Shown here: piece after piece, positions 1 through 6,421 of the stretch | Layout: every line of letters starts with the position of its first letter | Numbering within the stretch: the first letter of the stretch is position 1 | Source of the DNA: CAITSH01 sp964385505 | GTDB lineage: Bacteria > Pseudomonadota > Gammaproteobacteria > Burkholderiales > SG8-39 | Direction of reading: 5' to 3' | Assembly: GCA_964385505.1 (NCBI GenBank) | Contig: CAYLPI010000114.1 | Coordinates: 1 to 12,169 of the forward strand | Length of the DNA stretch: 12,169 bases | Notes under the pieces: model-generated | Databases searched by the model: none | What the model saw: only the letters and a program-made list of their open reading frames with translations | Told to the model about the DNA's origin: nothing | Translations under genes and position numbers: made by a program

Positions 1-1335
1 ATCACCCAGAACCAGTGCGAGCACCAGCGGCGCCAGCGGATAATCGAGTTTCTTGAAAACATAGCCGACGACGCCGAAGGCCAGCATCAGCCACACATCG
101 AACATGGAGCTATGCACGGTGTAGGCGCCAATGGCGCAGATCACCAGAATCACCGGCGCGATAATCGAGAACGGAATGCGCAGGATGGCGGCAAACAAGG
201 GCACGCAGGTCAGTACCACGATGAGGCCGACGATGTTGCCCAGGTACATGCTCGCGATCAGGCCCCAGACAAAGTCTTTTTGCTCGACAAACAGCAACGG
301 GCCGGGTTGCAGGCCCCAGATCAGAAGGCCGCCGAGCAGTACCGCCGCGGTGGGTGAACCGGGAACACCAAGAGTCAGCATCGGCAGCAGCGCCGCGGTA
401 CCGGCGGCGTGCGCCGCTGTTTCCGGCGCGACAATGCCCTCAACCTGGCCTTGGCCAAATTTCGCCCCGTCCTTCGAGAACCGCTTGGCCACCCCGTAGC
501 TCATGAACGAGGCCGGTGTCGCCCCGCCGGGCACGATACCCATGAAACATCCCACCACCGAACTACGCAGGGACGTCGCCCAGTAGCGCGGCAGCTCCTT
601 CCATGTCTCGATCACGACCTTGGTGTTGATCTTGGCCTGCTTGCCCTTGAATGCCAGCCCCTCCTCCAGGGTCTGCAGGATTTCGCCGATTCCGAACAAG
701 CCGATAACCGCGATAAGGAAGTCAAAACCCTTGAGCATTTCTGTGAAACCGAATGTCAGCCGCAGTTGCCCGGTCACCGTATCCAGCCCCACCGCCGCCA
801 GTGCAAAACCTATCATCATCGAGGCGATGGTCTTGATGGCCGAGCCCTTGGCCATGCCGACAAAGGCACAGAAGGTCAGCAGGTACACCGAGAAAAATTC
901 CGCCGGTCCGAATTTGAGCGCAAATTTGGCGACCACAGGTGAAAGGAAGGTGATCATCACCACGGCCACCAGCGCACCCACGAACGAAGAGGTAAAGGCG
1001 GTCGTCAGCGCGGCGCCGGCACGCCCCTTTTGGGCAAGCGGATAGCCGTCAAACGTGGTCGCAACGGACCAGGGCTCACCCGGAATGTTGAACAGGATGG
1101 AGGTGATCGCGCCGCCGAACAAAGCCCCCCAATAAATGCACGAGAGCATGATGATGGCGGAGGTGGGCGACATGCTGAAGGTAAGCGGCAGCAGGATGGC
1201 CACGCCGTTGGCGCCTCCAAGCCCCGGCAGGACCCCGATGATCACCCCGAGGACCACACCGACAAACATCAGCAGGACATTGAAGGGCGACAGCGCAACG
1301 CTGAAGCCGTGCATGAGGGAGTTGATTTCATCCAT
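1..1335 (-). CDS. tctA: Tripartite tricarboxylate transporter large permease TctA (3' end cut by window)
   Basis: Large membrane subunit of a TTT-family secondary transporter, which uses the ion gradient to import carboxylates delivered by the periplasmic receptor TctC. The frame is open from an ATG at 1335 to the window edge, 445 codons. The family is about 500 residues long, so roughly the last 55 are missing. Visible family signatures are GVLPGLGGANGVAILLPLTF at residues 34-53, the stretch from YWGALFGG (68) through NIPGEP to TTFDGYP (93-99), GIVPGGATPASFMSYG, and GSPTAAVLLGGLLIWGLQPG at 326-345. The two glycine/proline-rich signatures are the repeated halves typical of TctA. A GAGGA ribosome-binding site overlaps the tctB stop, which lies 10 bases upstream, so tctB and tctA are probably coupled. 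The substrate cannot be read from the sequence. Confidence 0.96.
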   Translation of the reverse strand, partial: MDEINSLMHGFSVALSPFNVLLMFVGVVLGVIIGVLPGLGGANGVAILLPLTFSMSPTSAIIMLSCIYWGALFGGAITSILFNIPGEPWSVATTFDGYPLAQKGRAGAALTTAFTSSFVGALVAVVMITFLSPVVAKFALKFGPAEFFSVYLLTFCAFVGMAKGSAIKTIASMMIGFALAAVGLDTVTGQLRLTFGFTEMLKGFDFLIAVIGLFGIGEILQTLEEGLAFKGKQAKINTKVVIETWKELPRYWATSLRSSVVGCFMGIVPGGATPASFMSYGVAKRFSKDGAKFGQGQVEGIVAPETAAHAAGTAALLPMLTLGVPGSPTAAVLLGGLLIWGLQPGPLLFVEQKDFVWGLIASMYLGNIVGLIVVLTCVPLFAAILRIPFSIIAPVILVICAIGAYTVHSSMFDVWLMLAFGVVGYVFKKLDYPLAPLVLALVLGD

Positions 1336-1345
1336 CGCCGCGTCC

Positions 1346-1843
1346 TCAGGCCAGGCCAAACATGGTTTCAAGCGGCCCCTTGGGCAGAGGCACCTTGAAC
1401 CAGATTTCAAACATCAGGAAGAACGCCACATTCACGCCGAGGGCAACCGGCACGATGGTCAGCCACTTGTACTTTCCCAGCCACCACATGAAGAACGCGA
1501 TGTAGATGATGGAGGCGACGTAAATCCCGAGGAAAGCGATCACGCCGACGTAGACGGTCGTGGGAACGAGCACTGACATCACCAGCTTGAGCTGGCCGCG
1601 GGCAACAAAGGACTCGCTCCCTGCGGTGCGGGCCGCTCGCACCAGCGTCACCACACTGGAAAAGCACAGCATCAGACCGATATAGAAGGGGAAATAGCCG
1701 GCTTTCGGCCCTTCGTCCCCCCAACTGATGCCGAGGCGGATGCTGTCATAAATCACGACAGCACCAAACACGAAGATAGTCGCGGCGACCACAATCTCAA
1801 TCGCCCTGCTCGACACCGCCGACGGGTCTTCCTGCTGCGCCAT
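1346..1843 (-). CDS. tctB: Tripartite tricarboxylate transporter small membrane subunit TctB
   Basis: Small membrane subunit that pairs with TctA in the inner membrane. The protein has 165 residues, usual for TctB (DUF1468 family). It shows four hydrophobic segments: around residues 17-33 (IEIVVAATIFVFGAVVI), 49-70, 88-106 and 110-155, the last holding two closely spaced helices. The loop with GPKAGYFPFYIGL (residues 45-57) is the most typical TctB feature. The ATG at 1843 is preceded by an AGGGAGGG ribosome-binding site at 1848-1855. The gene lies 75 bases after tctC, with a terminator-like hairpin in that gap, and 10 bases before tctA. Confidence 0.94.
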   Translation of the reverse strand: MAQQEDPSAVSSRAIEIVVAATIFVFGAVVIYDSIRLGISWGDEGPKAGYFPFYIGLMLCFSSVVTLVRAARTAGSESFVARGQLKLVMSVLVPTTVYVGVIAFLGIYVASIIYIAFFMWWLGKYKWLTIVPVALGVNVAFFLMFEIWFKVPLPKGPLETMFGLA

Positions 1844-1887
1844 CTGTCCCTCCCTGACCCGGTCTAGCCGCCGGTGTGTTCAAAAAT

Positions 1888-1912
1888 GACCGTCCCGAGC
1901 GCCGGGACGGTC
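1888..1912 (-). terminator. Hairpin with T-run between tctC and tctB
   Basis: A perfect 10-bp stem (GACCGTCCCG at 1888-1897 paired with CGGGACGGTC at 1903-1912) closes a 5-base loop. In the minus-strand transcript it is followed by A and then five U (1887-1882). It starts 6 bases after the tctC stop and ends before the tctB ribosome-binding site. The plus strand has no T-run after the stem, so it works only in the minus direction. As the tct genes are normally one operon, this is probably a partial terminator that lowers tctBA expression relative to tctC. It could also stabilise the 3' end of the tctC message. Confidence 0.8.
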
Positions 1913-1918
1913 ACCAAG

Positions 1919-2947
1919 TCACTTGCCCGCCAGAAACCCGGCGTCCTTCATCAGCATCAGGTGACGCGCCTCCTCCTTGGCCACCCAGTCTGCGTAAGGC
2001 TTGCCATTGATAAAGGTTGTATTGAATGCGCCCTTTTCCATGAATTCCTTCCACTCGGGCGTGTCATGAACCTTCTTGAAAAGATTGATATAGAACTGGC
2101 GCTGGTCATCGCTGACCCCGCCGGCCATGAATATGCCGCGCAGCATCACGTAGTCGACGTCGACGCCGGACTGCTTGCAGGTGGGAATGTCGCCCCAGGC
2201 CATGTCTTTCGTCACCTTCGCCTTGTAGGGCAGACGTACGCTGTCGAATACGCAAAGGGGACGCAACTGCCCGGCACGCCATTGCGCCACCGCTTCTATT
2301 GGATTGTTCACCGTCGAATCAATGTGCTTGCCGACAAGCTGCACCGCTACATCGCCGCCGCCACGGAACGGAATATAGATGAATTTGGTACCGGTCTGCT
2401 TCTCCAGCGCAACGGTGATGATCTGGTCTTCCTGCTTTGACCCGGTGCCGCCCATCTTCATTTTGCTCGGACCGGCTTTTTTCACCGCATCGACATACTC
2501 TTTGGCGGTCTTGTAAGGCGATTCGGCATTGACCCACAGCACGAACTGGTCGAGCGCCAGCATCTGCACCGGAGTGAGGTCACGCCAGTTGAACGGCACT
2601 CCGGTAGCAAGGGGCGTGGTGAAGAGGTTGGATAGCGTGATGATGATCTTGTGCGGATCGCCTTTAGCGCCCTTGACCTCAAGAAAACCCTCGGCTCCGG
2701 CGCCACCGCCCTTGTTGAGCACCACCATGGACTGCTTCATCAGGTTATGCTTGGTGACGATGCCCTGGACGAATCGGGCCATCTGGTCTGCCCCACCGCC
2801 GGTTCCGGCCGGAACGATGAACTCGACCGTCTTGGTCGGCTCCCAGGCATGCGCGGTGCCTACACCCAGCAGGCCGACGACACCGGCAGCAATGACACAA
2901 ATGTTTCGCAGGGCAAAGCGATTGCTGTTGCGATTGCGGGTTTGCAT
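1919..2947 (-). CDS. tctC: Periplasmic tricarboxylate-type substrate-binding protein TctC (Bug family)
   Basis: Extracytoplasmic solute receptor of the TTT system, expected to bind a small carboxylate in the periplasm and hand it to TctA/TctB. The protein has 342 residues, slightly longer than the usual 320-330. The signal peptide has a basic start (Arg/Asn-rich, residues 1-14), a hydrophobic core (NICVIAAGVVGLLGVG, 15-30) and an AHA-type cleavage site after residue 34. The Bug signature FIVPAGTGGGADQMAR is at 43-58, a variant of the usual VPFxPGGxxD ligand loop. IPFRGGGDVAVQLVGKHID is the second conserved ligand loop. The ATG at 2947 has a near-perfect ribosome-binding site, AAGGAGG, 6 bases upstream. 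The ligand is not predictable. Confidence 0.95.
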   Translation of the reverse strand: MQTRNRNSNRFALRNICVIAAGVVGLLGVGTAHAWEPTKTVEFIVPAGTGGGADQMARFVQGIVTKHNLMKQSMVVLNKGGGAGAEGFLEVKGAKGDPHKIIITLSNLFTTPLATGVPFNWRDLTPVQMLALDQFVLWVNAESPYKTAKEYVDAVKKAGPSKMKMGGTGSKQEDQIITVALEKQTGTKFIYIPFRGGGDVAVQLVGKHIDSTVNNPIEAVAQWRAGQLRPLCVFDSVRLPYKAKVTKDMAWGDIPTCKQSGVDVDYVMLRGIFMAGGVSDDQRQFYINLFKKVHDTPEWKEFMEKGAFNTTFINGKPYADWVAKEEARHLMLMKDAGFLAGK

Positions 2948-2953
2948 GGTGTT

Positions 2954-2960
2954 CCTCCTT
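2954..2960 (-). promoter_or_regulatory. Strong ribosome-binding site of tctC
   Basis: AAGGAGG, read on the minus strand, lies 6 bases before the tctC ATG. It is the best match to the anti-Shine-Dalgarno sequence in the window and fits a highly expressed periplasmic receptor. I found no convincing sigma-70 promoter in the rest of the 2948-3161 gap. Confidence 0.85.
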
Positions 2961-3151
2961 GGATACCGTATTGACGGGCGAGCGGTGTTGACTACCCGGG
3001 TTTGACTGCAGCAGGAAACGAAACAAACGTTCTAAGTTCTGCCAAGCGGCGCCAGACCTCTTCACCGCTTTGGTCAGTTCCGACGCATTGTGTCGCGCCG
3101 GTCGGCCAAAAAACTTGACCTGCGTCAACAAATCAAACTTGCGCGCGCCAA

Positions 3152-3167
3152 GCCTGAGGCGTCAGGC
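3152..3167. repeat. Small inverted repeat across the TerC stop codon
   Basis: GCCTGA (3152-3157) and TCAGGC (3162-3167) form a 6-bp hairpin with a 4-base loop that includes the TerC-family stop codon (3162-3164). A second pairing, GAGGC/GCCTC at 3156-3170, is also possible. No T-run follows directly. A T6 run lies about 40 bases further along the minus strand (3108-3113). It may help end the TerC transcript, but it is weak. Confidence 0.3.
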
Positions 3168-3872
3168 CTCCGACCTGACTTCGCCGGTTTGTGCTTGCGC
3201 GAGTTGCCGCTTCGCCAGAAGTTTGCCGACAACCAGCACAATCGCCACTCCGGCGACCGCGGCCACCTCATGCAGAAACGGCATGTTGGTGTCCACCCAG
3301 TCCTTGACGGCCGGGTCGGTAACCGCCATTTCACCCGCGACATAGCCGAGCAGGCCGCCACCGATGGTGATGATGACGGGGAAGCGCTCCATCAACTTGA
3401 GCAACATCGTCGCCCCAAAGATCACCAGCGGTATGCTTACCGCCAGACCGATGATCAACAACAACACGCTGCCCTTGGCTGCGGCGGCAACACCGATGAC
3501 GTTGTCAAGGCTCATCACCAGGTCGGCGATCAGAATGGTCTTGATGGCTGCGATGAGGTTGCTGTGCGATTGGATGTTCTCGTCACCATCATCGGGCAGC
3601 AACAACTGGATGCCGATCCAGATGAGCAGCACCGCGCCGATCAGCTTCAGGTAGGGCAGCGTAAGCAGCACCACGGCAAACATCGTCAGCACGATACGCA
3701 TGCCGATCGCGGCGCCCGCACCCCAGGCAATGGCCTTTTTCTGCTGCTGCGGCGGCAGCGACCGCGCGGCAAGCGCGATGACCACGGCGTTGTCACCGGA
3801 GAGCACGATATTGATGCCGATAATTTGCAGCAGGGGAATCCAGAACTGCTGGGGGGAGAGTAAAAAATCCAT
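3162..3872 (-). CDS. TerC-family integral membrane protein (YjbE-like, probable metal-ion transporter)
   Basis: Polytopic inner-membrane protein of the TerC family. Characterised relatives export manganese or influence metal loading; tellurite resistance is the historical name. The protein has 236 residues and about seven hydrophobic segments. The two family signatures with their acidic residues in membrane helices are present: NIVLSGDNAVVIA at residues 21-33 and DLVMSLDNVIGVAA at 117-130. A short polar loop (PDDGDEN, 93-99) and a polar C-terminal tail (after about 219) are visible. The ATG at 3872 has only a weak purine-rich stretch upstream. The gene stands alone, with gaps of 133 bases before and 214 after, and a promoter-like sequence sits in front of it. 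I saw no yybP-ykoY riboswitch, which controls some relatives. The exact metal is unknown. Confidence 0.92.
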   Translation of the reverse strand: MDFLLSPQQFWIPLLQIIGINIVLSGDNAVVIALAARSLPPQQQKKAIAWGAGAAIGMRIVLTMFAVVLLTLPYLKLIGAVLLIWIGIQLLLPDDGDENIQSHSNLIAAIKTILIADLVMSLDNVIGVAAAAKGSVLLLIIGLAVSIPLVIFGATMLLKLMERFPVIITIGGGLLGYVAGEMAVTDPAVKDWVDTNMPFLHEVAAVAGVAIVLVVGKLLAKRQLAQAQTGEVRSEA

Positions 3873-3919
3873 GGTTTCTTTGGCCCGGATGATTATCGAA
3901 TGCGGAAAATATCGCGTTC

Positions 3920-3948
3920 ATTGTACACCTCGTCCCGGTGCGTAACAG
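3920..3948 (-). promoter_or_regulatory. Possible sigma-70 promoter of the TerC-family gene
   Basis: On the minus strand, TACAAT (3925-3920; 5 of 6 bases of the -10 consensus) lies 17 bases downstream of CTGTTA (3948-3943; 3 of 6 bases of the -35 consensus). It sits about 48 bases before the TerC ATG, in the 133-base gap after the deacetylase gene. The -10 box and spacing are good, but the -35 is weak. Confidence 0.4.
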
Positions 3949-4005
3949 CCCGGTCACACAGGGACTCACATGCAGCTTCGCAATGCGGTGTATTTGCCGC
4001 CCCGG

Positions 4006-4881
4006 TCAGCCCGGCACCACGGATTTAACATGATCCAGTATTGCGCCGGGCCGGGTAAACCAGGCCCTTCCGTCCGCCGCGATATGTTGCAACGCACGAC
4101 GCAACTCACGCAAACGGTGGGGCTGGCCGACGATGTAGGGGTGCAGCGCGATGCCCATTACCAGAGGCTGACCCGCGCTTTGCACCGCCATCTCGTCAAA
4201 GCAGCCGATGATCATGTCGGCAAACTCGGACGCCGAATTCTGCCGCGCAATCACCGCCGGGATGTCGTTGATCTCCTGCGGATAGGGTACCGACCAGAAT
4301 TCACCATGCCGCGTTTTGAATGGCAGCGGCTGGTCGTCATGGCACCAGTTGAGCGTGTAATCGAATCCGGCGGCCTTGAGCAAATCGGGCGTGGCGCGCG
4401 ATTCGGCAATCCAGGGCGACAGCCAGCCGCGCGGCTTGACGCCCTCCTCCTGCTCGATGCGCGCCATGCAGGCCTTGATCATCGCCAATTCACCTTCCTC
4501 ATTCATGTCGCTCTGGCGTTCAGAGTTGGTATGGCCGTGGCCGACGACCTCGTCGCCGCGCGCGCGATGCGCCGCCATCAGCTCGGGGCAATAGTCGTAG
4601 ATGGCGGTGTTTGCCAGCACCGCCAGCGGCAGCCGCAGCGCATCGCAAAGCTCAAGCAGGCGCCAGGCGCCAACCCGGTTGCCGTAGTCACGCCACGCAT
4701 AATTTAGGACGTCGGGCTCGGCGCTGGGCGCCAGCCTGGCGCCCAGTCCCTGGCCGAATTCGAAATGCTCAAGATTGACGCCGACGTAGACCGCGAGCCG
4801 TTTTTTGTCCGGCCAGGCGTAATCCGGACGACGGTTGATCGGCGAATAGGCATAGCGTGCATGCGTGACAAGCGGTTTCAT
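4006..4881 (-). CDS. Polysaccharide deacetylase (CE4) family protein, PuuE/allantoinase-like
   Basis: NodB-homology fold enzyme of the PuuE-like branch of carbohydrate esterase family 4, predicted to be a cytoplasmic metal-dependent hydrolase of C-N (amide) bonds. The protein has 291 residues with no signal peptide. Family landmarks are an N-terminal THARYAYSPI stretch (6-15), NLEHFEFG (36-43) where classical CE4 enzymes carry TFDDGP, GHGHTNSERQ (114-123) matching the HxxxH-type metal motif region, WLSPWIAESRAT (153-164), and ALHPYIVGQPHR (245-256). The missing Asp-Asp pair is usual for this branch, so the protein need not be dead. PuuE acts on allantoin, but no purine-pathway gene is nearby, so the substrate is open. 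The gene lies 166 bases after the radical SAM operon and is probably a separate unit. Confidence 0.85.
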   Translation of the reverse strand: MKPLVTHARYAYSPINRRPDYAWPDKKRLAVYVGVNLEHFEFGQGLGARLAPSAEPDVLNYAWRDYGNRVGAWRLLELCDALRLPLAVLANTAIYDYCPELMAAHRARGDEVVGHGHTNSERQSDMNEEGELAMIKACMARIEQEEGVKPRGWLSPWIAESRATPDLLKAAGFDYTLNWCHDDQPLPFKTRHGEFWSVPYPQEINDIPAVIARQNSASEFADMIIGCFDEMAVQSAGQPLVMGIALHPYIVGQPHRLRELRRALQHIAADGRAWFTRPGAILDHVKSVVPG

Positions 4882-4925
4882 CGGAGGCGTCCGAGTTTGA
4901 TCCGGGACAACATCTTACCAGCCTC

Positions 4926-4958
4926 TTGAAAGCATGAAATTCATGACTTTCATTTCAA
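4926..4958. repeat. AT-rich imperfect inverted repeat upstream of the deacetylase gene
   Basis: Within a GC-rich region, TTGAAA (4926-4931) and TTTCAA (4953-4958) flank an inner imperfect palindrome, GAAAG-c-ATGA/TCATg-a-CTTTC, centred on AAT at 4938-4940. It lies 45-77 bases before the deacetylase start, where a regulator operator would sit. The binding protein is unknown, and no clear promoter boxes could be assigned with confidence. Confidence 0.35.
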
Positions 4959-4993
4959 ATAATGCCCACTGGCCGGTCATTTCCAGTCGATTC

Positions 4994-5013
4994 AGGTGAC
5001 TACTTTGTCACCT
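4994..5013. repeat. Perfect 7-bp inverted repeat just after the last gene of the radical SAM operon
   Basis: AGGTGAC (4994-5000) and GTCACCT (5007-5013) form a perfect stem with a 6-base loop, 35 bases after the stop of the last radical SAM gene. Neither strand has a T-run after it, so it is not a typical intrinsic terminator. It could be a transcript-stabilising hairpin, part of a Rho-dependent end, or an operator for the deacetylase gene. Confidence 0.4.
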
Positions 5014-5047
5014 TTACCGCGCCCGCTGCGCACTATCGGCTACGCCA

Positions 5048-6421
5048 CTACCCGAGCAGCGTGCGCACCGGCGGGGGAAATATCCAGAAAAATTGCCCGC
5101 TATGCCCGCCCTCGCGTTCTGCGCATCGGGTCACGTGATCACATTCGGCCTGCAGCGCCTGTTCCGACCAGCCAAGACACGAGCGCATCTTCAATGTCAC
5201 CAGATCGTAGTCCATGTTGTAGCCGGCCGGCGCCCGCACCATCAGCGCCGAGGGCAGCACCACGCAGTGGTACACCCGCAGCGCGCAGGGCATGCGCCGC
5301 GCACGCTCAAAACTGCGGCGAAAATTCTCCGGTGTGTCGCCGGGCAGCCCCATGATGATTTCCACCGCGACGCCTGCGACCTCGGTCAATTGCCCGAAGG
5401 TCTGCTCAAACCGCGCTTCATCATAAGAACGCTCGACATGGGCGAGCACCTCGTTGTCAAACGACTGCAGGCCGATGCCGACCAGCGACTGGCCGATCGA
5501 GCCGAGGAAGTCGATGTGTTCCTGCCGCACTTTGGCCGGATAAACCTCGCAAATCAGCGTTCGCTCCTGAAAAAAGCCGTGCGTCTGGACAGCCTCCCGC
5601 AGGTTCTTGAACGCATGCGCATTCAGGTTCAGGCCGGCGTCCACCAGCAGCGCCCCGTGCACACCCTGACGTTCCATGCCCGCAAACTCCCGGCGCAATT
5701 CGCCGGCGCCGCGCACGCGCTTGGGTGACTCGAGCACCCCCCACTCACAAAAAGAACACGTGAACGGACAGCCGCGGTAGGTCTGCAGCACGCCGAGGCC
5801 GCCCTGCGGCACGAGATCGAGTTCGTACGGGGACGGCATTTCGTTCAAATCCACGGCCGGCCGGCTGGGCGTATCCATCCAGCCCTCGAGCGCCGGCAGT
5901 GCGATGCCTTGTATGGCCATCAGCGCCCGGGCACTGCGATCAGCCGCGGCAACGATATCGATAAAGGTGCGCTCGCCGTCGTTGATCGCCAGCACGTCCA
6001 CCCAGGCGCGGGCCTGGCTGAACGGCGCGAGGCTCATCATGCTTGGCCGCGCCGAGGGGCCGCCGAAGACGATCAGCCGGCCGGGGTCCTCGTACTTGAG
6101 CTGCCGTGCCACCTCGACAAAAAAGGGAAACGACCACAGGTAGGTTGAAAATCCCGCCACATCCGGGTCGAAGGCCAGCAACTCGCGCACCAGGTCTTCG
6201 ACCGAGCCCCCCGAGAGGTCCCAGGTGCGCAGTTCAAGATCGTCCAGTTGCGCCGAGCGCAGCGAAGCCTCGACCATGCGCATGCCGTGATTGGAAATGA
6301 ACTGCGGCATCGCATGGTCGCGCTCCGGATAACGCGCGAGCAGGGCGACACGGCGCCCGCTCCGGCGCGGCCCGGACTTCGCCGCGAGCGCGGGCTTCAG
6401 TGTCTGCGCGGAAACGACCAC
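5048..6421 (-). CDS. Cobalamin-binding radical SAM enzyme 1 (last gene of operon)
   Basis: Predicted B12-dependent radical SAM enzyme, a class that often methylates unactivated carbon or phosphorus, or drives rearrangements. Numbered from a TTG at 6424, the N-terminal half is a B12-binding Rossmann-like domain starting at RRVALLARYP (24-33), with FSTYLW (92-97) and VFGGPSARPS (119-128). The DxHxxG cobalt-ligating motif is absent, as is usual in this class. The radical SAM core begins at YRGCPFTCSFCEWG, whose C219, C223 and C226 form the CxxxCxxC [4Fe-4S] motif. GIGLQSFDNEVL (317-328) and IIMGLPGDTPENF (356-368) are later core strands. The start is uncertain: GTG at 6421 (used here) or TTG at 6424, both inside the 3' end of the preceding paralogue, so the genes overlap by about 25 bases. 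The natural substrate is unknown. Confidence 0.9.
   Translation of the reverse strand: MVVSAQTLKPALAAKSGPRRSGRRVALLARYPERDHAMPQFISNHGMRMVEASLRSAQLDDLELRTWDLSGGSVEDLVRELLAFDPDVAGFSTYLWSFPFFVEVARQLKYEDPGRLIVFGGPSARPSMMSLAPFSQARAWVDVLAINDGERTFIDIVAAADRSARALMAIQGIALPALEGWMDTPSRPAVDLNEMPSPYELDLVPQGGLGVLQTYRGCPFTCSFCEWGVLESPKRVRGAGELRREFAGMERQGVHGALLVDAGLNLNAHAFKNLREAVQTHGFFQERTLICEVYPAKVRQEHIDFLGSIGQSLVGIGLQSFDNEVLAHVERSYDEARFEQTFGQLTEVAGVAVEIIMGLPGDTPENFRRSFERARRMPCALRVYHCVVLPSALMVRAPAGYNMDYDLVTLKMRSCLGWSEQALQAECDHVTRCAEREGGHSGQFFWIFPPPVRTLLG

Noticed and set aside
1..1335. Several plus-strand frames and a short minus-strand frame (1005-1220) inside the left-edge region
   Set aside because: All are shadows of tctA, whose frame is continuous from 1335 to the window edge and carries both TctA signatures.
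3014..3040. Sigma-54-like promoter upstream of tctC (TGGCGC...TTGGCA)
   Set aside because: The GG and GC elements are one base closer than the strict sigma-54 spacing requires, and the second element is not TTGC.
2745..3131. Minus-strand 128-codon frame with a TTG start, overlapping the tctC start
   Set aside because: Its first 60 residues look faintly helical, but the frame runs out of phase through the tctC signal peptide and lacks a ribosome-binding site. It is most likely chance in the tctC leader.
3090..3863. Plus-strand open frame of 257 codons
   Set aside because: Antisense to the TerC-family gene. It is His/Gln/Asp-rich, the usual appearance of a reverse translation of a hydrophobic protein.
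3873..4005. Possible yybP-ykoY manganese riboswitch before the TerC-family gene
   Set aside because: Some relatives have one, but I could not find its conserved sequence elements, and most of the 133-base gap is taken by the promoter-like sequence.
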